DNA of 7,319 nucleotides from an uncultured Intrasporangium sp. Its GTDB lineage: Bacteria > Actinomycetota > Actinomycetes > Actinomycetales > Dermatophilaceae. Under the pieces are notes generated by a model that saw only the letters and a list, made by a program, of their open reading frames with translations, did no database searches and had not been told where the DNA came from. The stretch covers positions 1 through 7,319 of the forward strand of contig CALMNV010000008.1 in assembly GCA_937873285.1 (NCBI GenBank), given 5' to 3'. How positions within the stretch are numbered: position 1 is the stretch's first letter; the number at the start of each line of letters is the position of its first letter. This document shows, piece after piece, positions 1 through 6,925 of this stretch. A program made the translations under genes and the position numbers.

Positions 1-1272
1 GCGGGCTCCTGGGGGGCCCGCACGGTGGAGAAGATCGTGCGGGCCACCGAGCTGGCGCTGCGCGAGGAGCTGCCCGTCTTCTGGTTCGTCGACTCGGCCG
101 GGGCCCGCATCACCGACCAGGTGGAGATGTTCCCGGGCCGTCGCGGCGCCGGCCGGATCTTTCACAACCAGGTGGCCCTCTCGGGGAAGGTGCCTCAGAT
201 CTGCTGCCTCTTCGGCCCGAGCGCGGCCGGCGGCGCCTACATCCCGAGCTTCTGCGACGTCATCATCATGGTGGAGGGAAACGCCTCGATGTATCTCGGC
301 AGCCCCAGGATGGCCGAGATGGTCGTCGGCGAGAAGGTCTCGCTCGAGGAGATGGGCGGCGCCCGGATGCACTGCTCGGTCTCCGGGGTCGGGGACCTGC
401 TCGTGGCCGACGACGCCGAGGCGATAGAGCTGGCTCGGCTCTATTTCTCCTACCTGCCCGGGTGCTGGCGCGACCGACCCCCGTCCTACGCCGCGGAGGA
501 GCCGGCCAGCCCGCTCACGAGATCCTCGGTGCCCGAGCGGGAGTCGGTCCCCTTCGACGTGCACTCGGTGATCGACGGGCTCGTCGACGACGACTCCTTC
601 TTCGAGCTCAAGCCGCTGTGGGCCGCCGAGCTCGTCATCGGCTTCGGTCGGCTGGCGGGCGAGACCGTCGGCGTCGTCGCCAACAACTCGGCGGTCAAGG
701 GCGGCGTGCTGTTCACCGACAGCGCCGACAAGGCGGCCCGCTTCATCTGGCTCTGCGACGCCTTCGGGGTTCCGCTGCTCTATCTCGCCGACGTGCCGGG
801 CTTCATGATCGGCTCGGAGGTGGAGCGCGGCGGCATCATCCGGCACGGCGCCAAGATGGTCAGCGCGGTCGCCTCGGCCACGGTGCCGCAGTTCTGCGTC
901 GTGCTGCGCAAGGCCTATGGCGCCGGCCTCTACGCCATGGGCGGTCCCGGCTTCGGGCCCGATGCGACGATCGCGCTGCCCACCGCGCGGATCGCCGTGA
1001 TGGGCCCGGAGGCGGCGGTCAACGCGGTCTACGCCAACAAGATCGCGCAGGTCGAGCAGACCTCGGGCCCAGCCGCCCGGGACGCGTTCGTCGCCGATCG
1101 GCGACGAGAGTACGAGGAGGACGTCGACCTCGAGCGGCTCGCCGCCGACCTCGTCGTCGACTCGGTCCTCGAGGCCGACGAGCTGCGCGACGACCTCGTG
1201 CGCCGGCTGGCCTACGCCGCCCGGCGGGACCGACACTTCAGCGAGCGGCGCCGCTCGGTGCCCCCCGTCTGA
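1..1272 (+). CDS. Acyl-CoA carboxylase carboxyltransferase (beta) subunit, 5' end missing
   Basis: Carboxyltransferase subunit of a biotin-dependent acyl-CoA carboxylase: it moves CO2 from carboxybiotin to an acyl-CoA in the cytoplasm. The frame is open from base 1; the GTG at 25 is an internal valine, not the start, since the residues before it (AGSWGART) already fit the family. 423 residues are visible; full-length relatives have about 510-540, so roughly the first 100 are missing. Visible motifs: DSAGAR (about 31-36), the first oxyanion-hole loop GPSAAGGA (72-79), LADVPGF (262-268) and the second oxyanion loop RKAYGAG (303-309). At the position where propionyl-CoA carboxylases have Asp (GGAYD), this protein has Tyr311 (AYGAGLY), so its substrate probably differs. 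It is clearly a different clade from the accD5-type gene at 5291-6901. A biotin carboxylase and acyl-CoA dehydrogenase may lie upstream, as in similar catabolic clusters, but that is inference. Substrate unknown. Confidence 0.93.
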   Translation, partial: AGSWGARTVEKIVRATELALREELPVFWFVDSAGARITDQVEMFPGRRGAGRIFHNQVALSGKVPQICCLFGPSAAGGAYIPSFCDVIIMVEGNASMYLGSPRMAEMVVGEKVSLEEMGGARMHCSVSGVGDLLVADDAEAIELARLYFSYLPGCWRDRPPSYAAEEPASPLTRSSVPERESVPFDVHSVIDGLVDDDSFFELKPLWAAELVIGFGRLAGETVGVVANNSAVKGGVLFTDSADKAARFIWLCDAFGVPLLYLADVPGFMIGSEVERGGIIRHGAKMVSAVASATVPQFCVVLRKAYGAGLYAMGGPGFGPDATIALPTARIAVMGPEAAVNAVYANKIAQVEQTSGPAARDAFVADRRREYEEDVDLERLAADLVVDSVLEADELRDDLVRRLAYAARRDRHFSERRRSVPPV

Positions 1273-1315
1273 GGCGCCGCCGGCCGCCGAATCGGCTCCG
1301 AGGCGCCCAGCGTCG

Positions 1316-1321
1316 TAGTCT
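1316..1321 (+). promoter_or_regulatory. Possible -10 element for the GT-C membrane protein gene
   Basis: TAGTCT fits the actinobacterial TANNNT -10 pattern and lies between the carboxyltransferase stop and the membrane protein start. Transcription would begin near 1328, giving a leader of about 40 bases to the GTG at 1370. No convincing -35 hexamer is visible, so this is weak; readthrough from the upstream gene is equally possible. Confidence 0.22.
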
Positions 1322-1369
1322 GGGAGCCTCCCCCCGTCGCCCGGCGCACTGGTGGGGTGCTGCCCGCCC

Positions 1370-2647
1370 GTGACGTTGGAGCCGATCATCACCGCCATTC
1401 TGCACTCCGTCGACCGCGCCATGGACTCGCGCGTGCCGCTCTACCGTCGGTTCGGCGTGTGGTTTCCCGTCCTCGTGTATGCCGTCTCACGCCTCGTCGT
1501 CTGGGTGGCGGGCACGATGCTCTCGCACGACCAGATGGCGCTCTACATCGGCCAGCCGCTCATCCGGATCAGCTACCCCCAGCCGGCCGACCCCGGCTAC
1601 CTCAGCCTCATGACGAACTGGGACGGCCAGTGGTATCGGGTCATCGCCGAGCGCGGCTACCCGCAGGTGCTGCCACGCACCGTGACCGGGCACGTCGACA
1701 TGAACCCGTGGGCCTTCTTCCCGGTCTTCCCGGTCACCGTCGGCCTGCTCATGCGCCTGACCGGGCTGCCCTTCGTCGTCGTCGGCCCGATCCTGTCGAC
1801 GCTCATCGGCGTGGCGGCCATCCTCATGCTCTTCAAGCTCGTCGACGAGGCCGTGGGGCGCTGGGCGGCGATCGTGTCCGTGATCGCGACCTGCTTCTAT
1901 GTCGCCTCGCCCATCTTCTCGGCCTCCTACACCGAGTCCACCGCGCTGCTGCTCGTGACGCTGACGCTGTGGCTGCTGCGGCGACGACGATACGGCTGGG
2001 TCGTCGTGGCGCTCCTCGTGCTCGCCCTGAGCCGCAACGTCGTCATCGCCATGGTCCCGGTGATCATCGCGCACGCTGTCGTGCGCTGGCGGACCGGGGA
2101 CGAGGGCGCCCACCCGACCCGGCTCCGGCTCGGCCTCGGCGCCCTTGCGGTGTATGCCGGTCTGCTCACGTGGCTGTGGCCCGCCGTCGCCTCGGTGGTG
2201 ACCAACACTCCGGACGCCTACAGCCAGACGATGCTGGCGTGGCGGATCCAGACCAACATCAAGCTCTACATGTGGTGGGACCTGCTCTACGGCTATGGCG
2301 GTGTCGTGGGCCAGGCGCTCGGGGTCCTCGGTGTCGCGGCCTTCGCCTGGTTCATGCTGAGCCGGCACTCGTGGCGCTGGGGTCCGGAGATCTGGGGCTG
2401 GGCGGGGGCCTACCCGGCATACATCATCCTCGTCACGAGCACGACCCCGAGCCGCGTGCGCTACGCCCTGCTCGCGTTCCCCATGACGCTGATCATCGCC
2501 TGGTTCCTCCAGCTGCGGCCGTGGCGGCAGTGGCGCTACTGGGCGCTCGGCAGCATCGTCGTGAGCGGGTCCATCCTCATGTGGTGGTACACCGCCACCT
2601 ACATCCTCATCGACGAGCTGCTTCCGCGTCCGCTGCTCTATCCCTGA
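1370..2647 (+). CDS. Polytopic GT-C family membrane protein, PIG-V/Gpi18-like putative mannosyltransferase
   Basis: Integral membrane protein with about 10 hydrophobic segments and short charged loops. Numbered from the GTG at 1352 (431 codons), it has a first TM near 35-54, then WDGQWY at 90-95 followed by IAERGYP, NPWAFFPVFP at 118-127, a SPIFSASYTES segment at 186-196, and SRVRYALLAFP near 367-377. This pattern (WDG-W, FFP-FP, SYTES, late RY-FP) is that of the PIG-V/Gpi18-like GT-C glycosyltransferases, which use polyprenyl-phosphate sugars outside the membrane. Acceptor and sugar cannot be read from sequence. The start is uncertain: GTG 1352, GTG 1370, TTG 1376 and ATG 1421 are all in frame. 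I chose 1370 because GGTGGGG at 1351-1357 gives a weak ribosome site 12 bases upstream; 1352 and 1421 have none. It follows the carboxyltransferase by about 100 bases and converges with maf. No functional link to the neighbours is evident. Confidence 0.82.
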   Translation: MTLEPIITAILHSVDRAMDSRVPLYRRFGVWFPVLVYAVSRLVVWVAGTMLSHDQMALYIGQPLIRISYPQPADPGYLSLMTNWDGQWYRVIAERGYPQVLPRTVTGHVDMNPWAFFPVFPVTVGLLMRLTGLPFVVVGPILSTLIGVAAILMLFKLVDEAVGRWAAIVSVIATCFYVASPIFSASYTESTALLLVTLTLWLLRRRRYGWVVVALLVLALSRNVVIAMVPVIIAHAVVRWRTGDEGAHPTRLRLGLGALAVYAGLLTWLWPAVASVVTNTPDAYSQTMLAWRIQTNIKLYMWWDLLYGYGGVVGQALGVLGVAAFAWFMLSRHSWRWGPEIWGWAGAYPAYIILVTSTTPSRVRYALLAFPMTLIIAWFLQLRPWRQWRYWALGSIVVSGSILMWWYTATYILIDELLPRPLLYP

Positions 2648-2665
2648 CCCGCCACCGGGGTGCTG

Positions 2666-3316
2666 CTACGCCGAGCGCGCCGAGCCGGCGACCTCGAACC
2701 AGCCCACCCCGACCCGGAGCAGCAGCTCGCGAAGGAGCGGCAGGGACAGCCCGACGACATTGTGCGGGTCTCCCTCGATCGCGGTGACGAACGCCCCGCC
2801 CAGGCCGTCGAGCGTGAAGGCGCCCGCCACCCGCAGCGGCTCGCCCGTCGCCACGTAGGCCTCGACCTCGTCGTCGCTGAGGCGCGCGAAGTCCACCCGG
2901 GTCGAGGCGCTCACCCCCAGGGTCGCGCCGTTGCCCGCCCGGCGCTCGTCGACGAGCCAGTGGCCGGTGTGCAGCACGCCGGAGCGCCCCCGCATCCGCC
3001 GCCAGCGGGCCACCGCCTCTGCGGCGTCGGCCGGCTTGCCGTGCGCCTCGCCGTCGATCTCCAGCACCGAGTCGCAGCCGAGCACGAGCGCGGACGTCTC
3101 GAGGCGCGAGGCGACCTCCTCGGCCTTGGCGCGAGCCAGCAGCAGCGCGACGTCCGCCGGCTGCAGGCGACCGTGGCGGAGGCTCGCGTCAGCCACCGCG
3201 GCCTCCTCGTCGACCGTGCTCACGACGACGAGCGGCTCGACTCCGGCGGCCCGTAGCGTCGCGGCCCGGGCAGGGGAGGCGGAGGCCAGCACGAGCGTGA
3301 CGGGGGCGGGCGGCAT
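2666..3316 (-). CDS. maf: Maf-family nucleotide pyrophosphatase
   Basis: Maf/Ham1-like house-cleaning enzyme: it hydrolyses non-canonical or selected canonical nucleoside triphosphates to the monophosphate and pyrophosphate in the cytoplasm. It has 216 residues, the usual length. Motifs in order: SASPAR at 12-17 (the family's S-x-SPxR phosphate-binding start), VDEE at 35-38, Lys64, GCDSVL at 80-85 carrying the presumed catalytic Asp82 (GADTVV in many relatives), GKP at 93-95, SGVLHTGH at 112-119, TGEPLRVAGAF at 158-168 and a C-terminal GDPHNVVGLSLPLL. The start is ATG 3316, just before the phosphate-binding motif. The DUF885 stop ends only 5 bases upstream (3317-3321 between), so the two are probably co-transcribed and translationally linked; the Shine-Dalgarno is poor. 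The reading frame stays open well upstream, but that part is a shadow of the DUF885 gene. Which Maf substrate subgroup it belongs to I cannot tell. Confidence 0.95.
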   Translation of the reverse strand: MPPAPVTLVLASASPARAATLRAAGVEPLVVVSTVDEEAAVADASLRHGRLQPADVALLLARAKAEEVASRLETSALVLGCDSVLEIDGEAHGKPADAAEAVARWRRMRGRSGVLHTGHWLVDERRAGNGATLGVSASTRVDFARLSDDEVEAYVATGEPLRVAGAFTLDGLGGAFVTAIEGDPHNVVGLSLPLLRELLLRVGVGWFEVAGSARSA

Positions 3317-3321
3317 GCCGC

Positions 3322-5007
3322 TCAGAGCTCGCCGAGGACCGCGGAGCGCAGGGTGTCCAGCCCGACACCGCCGACGTCGAGAGCCCGGCGATGGAACGTC
3401 TTGAGGTCGAACGCGTCCCCTTCGCGCTGCTTGACCTCGTCGCGAAGCGCGAGCCAGAGGCGCTCGCCGATCTTGTAGCTCGGCGCCTGGCCCGGCCACC
3501 CGAGGTAGCGGTCGAGCTCGAAGCGCAGCACCTTGTCGTCCATGAACCCGTAGGTCGTGAGGTACTGCCATGCCTTGTCGTAGGTCCATCGGCCGCCGCC
3601 CACCTCCGCCGGCGCCGGAAGGTCGCAGTGGATGCCGATGTCGAGCACGACGCGCGCGGCCCGCAGCGACTGCCCGCCGAGCCACCCCATCCGGTTGCCC
3701 GGGTCGTCCAGGTAGCCCAGCTCGGCCATCAGCCGCTCGGCGTAGAGCGCCCACCCCTCGCCGTGCCCGGACGTCCACGCCGCGAGGCGACGCCACCGGT
3801 TGAGCAGCCCGGCGCGGTAGGCGGTCTGCGCGATCTGCAGGTGGTGGCCCGGCACGCCCTCGTGGTAGACGGTGGTCAGCTCGCTCCACGTGCGGAACTC
3901 GGTGTTGCCCCTCGGGACCGACCACCACATCCGGCCGGGACGGGTGAAGTCCTCGCTCGGCCCGGTGTAGTAGATGCCGCCGGTCTGCGTGGGGGCGATG
4001 CGGCACTCGATGCGCCGCACCGGCCCCGGGATGTCGAAGTGGACGTCGGCGAGCTCGCGGACCACGGCGTCGGCCCGCTCCTGCATCCAGTCCCGCAGCG
4101 CGTCGGTGCCGTGCAGCTGGTATCCCGGGTCGGCGTCGAGGACGGCGACGGCCTCCTTCACCGTGGCGCCGGGGCGCACCTCCTGGGCGACCTGCTGCAT
4201 CGACGCGCGGATCCGGGCCAGCTCCTCCAGCCCCCAGGCGTAGGTCTCCTCGAGGTCGATCGCCGCGCCGAGAAACTGCCGGGACTGCAGGACGTAGCGC
4301 TCGCGCCCGCACGCGTCCGCGGCCGGCGCGGAGGGAAGCAGCTCGCGCTCGAGGAAGGTCGCCAGGTCGTCGTATGCCGCCGCCGCGCCCTCCACGGCCG
4401 CCGCGAGCCGAGTGCGCTCGCTGCCCTCGAGCGGCTGGTGGTCGACCTGCGCCCCGGCGAGGAGGGTGGCGAAGTAGCCGTCGGGGGCGACGAGCTCCCG
4501 GCTCTGCGCGATGCAGGCGAGCACCTGCCGGCGGGGGCTGACCTGCCCGGCGTCGCGCGCGGCGAGCAGCGATGTGTGGTAGCCCGCCAGGGCCTCCGGC
4601 ACCCGGGTCAGCCGGGTCGCGACGGTCCGCCACTGCTCCGGGGTGTCCTGCGGCATGAGGTCGAAGACGTCGCGGACGGCCTGAAGTGGGGAGGCGAGGA
4701 CGTTGAGGGACATCGCGTCGAGCCCGGCGGCATACACCTCCTCGGCGATGCCGAGGCGCTCGCGCATCGCGGCGACCGTCACCCGGTCCACGTCGTCGGC
4801 GCAGGTGGCGGCCGCGAGCTCGGCGAGGGTGGAGCGGCGCAGCCCGGACAGCGCGGCGAGCCCCGCGGGTGAGAGGTCGTCGAGCTCCTCGTCGTGCCCC
4901 GACACCCCCAGGGTCGTCGCCTCTATCGGGCTGAGCCGCACGAGGGCGTCGAGATGGGCCTCGGCGATCCGGTCGACGTCGGTCTGCGGGCGCGGGCGCT
5001 CGGTCAC
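3322..5007 (-). CDS. DUF885 family protein, putative zinc metallopeptidase
   Basis: 561-residue protein of the DUF885 family, which is grouped with zincin-like metallopeptidases; family substrates are poorly defined. The probable zinc site is HEGVPGHH at 382-389, the family's HE-x-x-PGH form. GHGEGWALYAE at 414-424 should supply a further ligand (Glu417), and typical late motifs follow: DIGIH (456-460) and PGQAPSYKIG (505-514). The first 120 or so residues are helical and variable. No signal peptide or TM segment is seen, so it is probably cytoplasmic, whereas many relatives are exported. I placed the start at GTG 5007 (VTERPRPQ), where family similarity begins; the open frame upstream to 5148 runs into accE and reads as low-complexity Arg/Pro/Ala. 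A TACCGT -10-like box lies 6 bases before this GTG, suggesting a leaderless transcript. It sits between accE and maf, which are adjacent in mycobacteria, so it looks like a lineage-specific addition. Confidence 0.9.
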   Translation of the reverse strand: MTERPRPQTDVDRIAEAHLDALVRLSPIEATTLGVSGHDEELDDLSPAGLAALSGLRRSTLAELAAATCADDVDRVTVAAMRERLGIAEEVYAAGLDAMSLNVLASPLQAVRDVFDLMPQDTPEQWRTVATRLTRVPEALAGYHTSLLAARDAGQVSPRRQVLACIAQSRELVAPDGYFATLLAGAQVDHQPLEGSERTRLAAAVEGAAAAYDDLATFLERELLPSAPAADACGRERYVLQSRQFLGAAIDLEETYAWGLEELARIRASMQQVAQEVRPGATVKEAVAVLDADPGYQLHGTDALRDWMQERADAVVRELADVHFDIPGPVRRIECRIAPTQTGGIYYTGPSEDFTRPGRMWWSVPRGNTEFRTWSELTTVYHEGVPGHHLQIAQTAYRAGLLNRWRRLAAWTSGHGEGWALYAERLMAELGYLDDPGNRMGWLGGQSLRAARVVLDIGIHCDLPAPAEVGGGRWTYDKAWQYLTTYGFMDDKVLRFELDRYLGWPGQAPSYKIGERLWLALRDEVKQREGDAFDLKTFHRRALDVGGVGLDTLRSAVLGEL

Positions 5008-5013
5008 CGGCCG

Positions 5014-5019
5014 ACGGTA
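5014..5019 (-). promoter_or_regulatory. Candidate -10 element of a leaderless promoter for the DUF885 gene
   Basis: On the minus strand TACCGT (5019 to 5014) fits TANNNT and is followed by 6 bases and then GTG at 5007, the spacing expected when transcription starts at or next to the start codon. The only Shine-Dalgarno-like run, CGGGAG at 5030-5025, is 17 bases from the GTG, too far to be ideal. No clear -35 is seen. Confidence 0.45.
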
Positions 5020-5069
5020 TCGTGCTCCCGGTCCGAGGACGGGAAGCGCGGGGGTGCGGCGGGCCGAGG

Positions 5070-5294
5070 TCAGCGGGGCAGGCCGGAGGCGCGCCAGCCG
5101 CCGGGCGCCGGCCACGCTCCGGCCAGCTGCCACGAGGGGTCCGCCCACGCGGAGCGGCGCCCAGCGGGGGCCGGCTCCAGTCCCGCGTCGGCGACCCCGG
5201 AGAGCACCGCGGTGAGCACGGCGACGAGCGCGGCGAGCTCCTCGGCAGCCGGGTCTCCGGACTCGACGCGGAGGACGGGCGGCGCGGCGCTCAC
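5070..5294 (-). CDS. accE: Acyl-CoA carboxylase epsilon subunit
   Basis: Small non-catalytic subunit of actinobacterial short-chain acyl-CoA carboxylases; it binds the carboxyltransferase and helps it associate with the biotinylated alpha subunit. It has 74 residues. The N-terminal [22 protein letters not shown] (about 6-27) is the family helix segment, followed by a Pro/Gly linker, [10 protein letters not shown] (48-57) and the typical ending [10 protein letters not shown]. The start is GTG 5294, whose last bases overlap the accD5 stop (GTGA, 4-base overlap), giving tight translational coupling. A GGGAA run about 9 bases before the GTG can act as ribosome site. Such genes are easily missed because they are short and poorly conserved outside the two ends; position directly after accD5 and the WRASGLPR tail make the call firm. 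Confidence 0.92.
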   Translation of the reverse strand: MSAAPPVLRVESGDPAAEELAALVAVLTAVLSGVADAGLEPAPAGRRSAWADPSWQLAGAWPAPGGWRASGLPR

Positions 5295-6901
5295 AGCGGG
5301 ATGTTCCCGTGCTTCTTGGGCGGCAGCGTCTCCCGCTTGGTCTTCAGCGCCCGCAACGCGCGGGTCACGTTCATCCGCGTGTTGGACGGGGAGATCACCG
5401 TGTCGATGTAGCCCCGCTCCGCGGCGATGTAGGGGTTGGCGAGCGTCTCCTCGTAATGCGCCACGAGCCGGCTGCGGTGCTCCTCGGCATCTCCTCCCTC
5501 GGCCGCCGTCTTGGCCAGCTCCTTGCGGTAGAGGATGTTGACGGCGCCCTGAGCCCCCATGACGGCGATCTGCCCGGTCGGCCACGCGAGGTTGATGTCG
5601 GCGCCGAGGTGCTTGCTGCCCATGACGTCGTAGGCCCCGCCGTAGGCCTTGCGGGTGATGACGGTGATCTTGGGGACCGTCGCCTCGGCATACGCGTAGA
5701 TCAGCTTGGCGCCCCGCCGGATGATGCCGTCCCACTCCTGGCTCGTGCCCGGCAGGAAGCCCGGGACGTCGACGAAGGTCAGGACCGGCACGTTGAAGCA
5801 GTCGCAGGTGCGCACGAAGCGGGCCGCCTTCTCGGAGGCGGCGATGTCGAGGGTGCCGGCGAACTGCATCGGCTGGTTGGCCACCACGCCCACGGACATC
5901 CCGTCGACCCGCGCGAAGCCGGTGATGATGTTGGGCGCGAACAGCGGCTGGACCTCGAGGAACTCCTCGTCGTCGACGACGTGCCGGATGATCGCGTGCA
6001 TGTCGTAGGGGACGTTGGGGGAGTCGGGGATGCACGTGTCGAGCCACAGGTCCTCATCGGTGACCGTCAGGTCCGCGCTGCCCTCGTCGTATGCCGGTGG
6101 CGTCTCGAGGTTGTTGCTCGGCAGGTAGGACAGCAGCGCCTTGACATAGTCGACGGCGTCCTGCTCGTCGGTGCCCATGTAGTGGGCGACGCCCGACTTC
6201 GTGTTGTGGGTGAGCGCGCCGCCGAGCTCCTCGAAGCCGACGTCCTCACCGGTCACCGTCTTGATGACGTCGGGGCCGGTGATGAACATGTGCGAGGTCT
6301 GGTCGACCATCACGGTGAAGTCGGTGATGGCGGGCGAGTAGACGGCGCCGCCGGCGCATGGGCCCATGATGAGGCTGATCTGCGGGATGACGCCGGAGGC
6401 GCGGACGTTGCGCATGAAGATCTCGCCGTAGAGGCCGAGCGAGACGACGCCCTCCTGGATGCGTGCGCCGCCGGAGTCGTTGAGGCCGATCACGGGACAG
6501 CCGATCTTCATCGCGAAGTCCATGACCTTGACGATCTTCTCGCCGAAGACCTCTCCGAGGGAGCCGCCGAAGACCGTGAAGTCCTGCGCGAAGACCGCCA
6601 CCTGCCGGCCGTCCACCGTGCCGTAGCCGGTGACGACGCCGTCGCCGTAGGGCCGGTTCCGCTCCTGGCCGAAGTGGTTGCTGCGGTGCCGGGCGTACTT
6701 GTCCATCTCGATGAACGTGCCCTCGTCGAGCAGCATGGCGATCCGCTCGCGGGCCGTCTTCTTGCCCCGGGCGTGCTGCTTCTCCACCGCCCGCTCCGAG
6801 CCGGCATGGGCGACCTCCGCGACGCGGCGCTTGAGGTCGGCGAGCTTGCCGGCCGTCGTGGACAGGTCGAGGGTCTGCTCGGGAGCCCGATCGCGTGCCA
6901 T
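5291..6901 (-). CDS. accD5: Propionyl-CoA/acetyl-CoA carboxylase carboxyltransferase (beta) subunit
   Basis: Carboxyltransferase of an actinobacterial short-chain acyl-CoA carboxylase. It transfers CO2 from carboxybiotin to propionyl-CoA (and possibly acetyl-CoA), giving methylmalonyl-CoA or malonyl-CoA for fatty acid and propionate metabolism. 536 residues, full length. N-terminal half: [11 protein letters not shown] (20-30), [16 protein letters not shown] (48-63), [11 protein letters not shown] (141-151) and the first oxyanion loop [10 protein letters not shown] (181-190). C-terminal half: [14 protein letters not shown] (376-389) and the second oxyanion loop [15 protein letters not shown] (418-432), ending KKHGNIPL. 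Asp425 in GGAYD matches the residue that in Streptomyces coelicolor PccB (Asp422) favours propionyl-CoA, so this is PccB/AccD5-like. Start ATG 6901: the frame stays open to 7090 but that part overlaps birA. There is no Shine-Dalgarno; a -10-like TAGGCT ends 7 bases before the ATG. It overlaps accE by 4 bases and diverges from birA, as accD5 does in mycobacteria. Confidence 0.96.
   Translation of the reverse strand: MARDRAPEQTLDLSTTAGKLADLKRRVAEVAHAGSERAVEKQHARGKKTARERIAMLLDEGTFIEMDKYARHRSNHFGQERNRPYGDGVVTGYGTVDGRQVAVFAQDFTVFGGSLGEVFGEKIVKVMDFAMKIGCPVIGLNDSGGARIQEGVVSLGLYGEIFMRNVRASGVIPQISLIMGPCAGGAVYSPAITDFTVMVDQTSHMFITGPDVIKTVTGEDVGFEELGGALTHNTKSGVAHYMGTDEQDAVDYVKALLSYLPSNNLETPPAYDEGSADLTVTDEDLWLDTCIPDSPNVPYDMHAIIRHVVDDEEFLEVQPLFAPNIITGFARVDGMSVGVVANQPMQFAGTLDIAASEKAARFVRTCDCFNVPVLTFVDVPGFLPGTSQEWDGIIRRGAKLIYAYAEATVPKITVITRKAYGGAYDVMGSKHLGADINLAWPTGQIAVMGAQGAVNILYRKELAKTAAEGGDAEEHRSRLVAHYEETLANPYIAAERGYIDTVISPSNTRMNVTRALRALKTKRETLPPKKHGNIPL
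5297..5309 (-). promoter_or_regulatory. Small hairpin over the accE ribosome site
   Basis: On the minus strand CGGGA-ACA-TCCCG forms a perfect 5-bp stem with a 3-base loop, covering the GGGA that would serve as the accE ribosome site and ending 2 bases before its GTG. A ribosome finishing accD5 would open it, fitting coupled translation. Much of the sequence is fixed by the conserved accD5 C-terminus (HGNIPL), so the pairing may be incidental. Confidence 0.3.
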
Positions 6902-6908
6902 GGGCCGC

Positions 6909-6914
6909 AGCCTA
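6909..6914 (-). promoter_or_regulatory. Candidate -10 element of a leaderless accD5 promoter
   Basis: On the minus strand TAGGCT (6914 to 6909) fits TANNNT and is followed by exactly 7 bases and then the accD5 ATG at 6901. No purine-rich ribosome site lies between, supporting a leaderless mRNA. No good -35 is seen. The hexamer shares the bases 6913-6914 with the birA -10 candidate on the other strand. Confidence 0.5.
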
Positions 6915-6918
6915 GCCT
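6913..6918 (+). promoter_or_regulatory. Candidate -10 element of a leaderless birA promoter
   Basis: TAGCCT fits TANNNT and is followed by 7 bases (TGTCGGC) and then the birA ATG at 6926. No Shine-Dalgarno is present. The arrangement mirrors the accD5 side: same spacing, same lack of ribosome site, and the two boxes overlap by their first two bases. Confidence 0.5.
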
Positions 6919-6925
6919 TGTCGGC

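Larger units (their letters stand above)
1477..6096. repeat. Dispersed exact octamer GTATGCCG / CGGCATAC, seven copies
   Basis: Exact copies at 1477-1484, 2152-2159, 4372-4379 and 6089-6096 (GTATGCCG on +) and at 2415-2422, 4728-4735 and 5686-5693 (CGGCATAC on +). All lie inside coding sequence, three in the GT-C gene, two in the DUF885 gene and two in accD5, in both orientations. They encode Tyr-Ala (TAT GCC) or Ala-Tyr (GCA TAC). By eye every TATGCC/GGCATA hexamer in the window belongs to one of these octamers. Function unknown. Confidence 0.5.

Noticed and set aside
1273..1307. Paired GGCGCC blocks after the first gene as a terminator
   Set aside because: Each block is a self-palindrome, inner pairing is poor and no T-tract follows, so a terminator cannot be supported.
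2648..2659. CCCG-CCAC-CGGG hairpin between the convergent GT-C and maf genes as a bidirectional terminator
   Set aside because: The stem is only 4 bp and has no T-tract on either side; not distinguishable from chance in 70 % GC DNA.
1357..2787. 476-codon plus-strand frame overlapping the membrane protein
   Set aside because: Arg/Pro/His-rich shadow frame without domain features; the frame beginning at 1352/1370 has clear TM segments and GT-C motifs.
3319..4633. Long minus-strand open frame continuous with maf (655 residues in all)
   Set aside because: The part upstream of ATG 3316 is Arg/Pro/Ala-rich and lies over the DUF885 gene in another frame; only the last 216 residues show Maf motifs.
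3391..4872. 493-codon plus-strand open frame opposite the DUF885 gene
   Set aside because: Composition is that of a high-GC antisense shadow (Arg, Pro, Ala, Val, His runs) with no recognisable domain, while the minus strand has clear family motifs.
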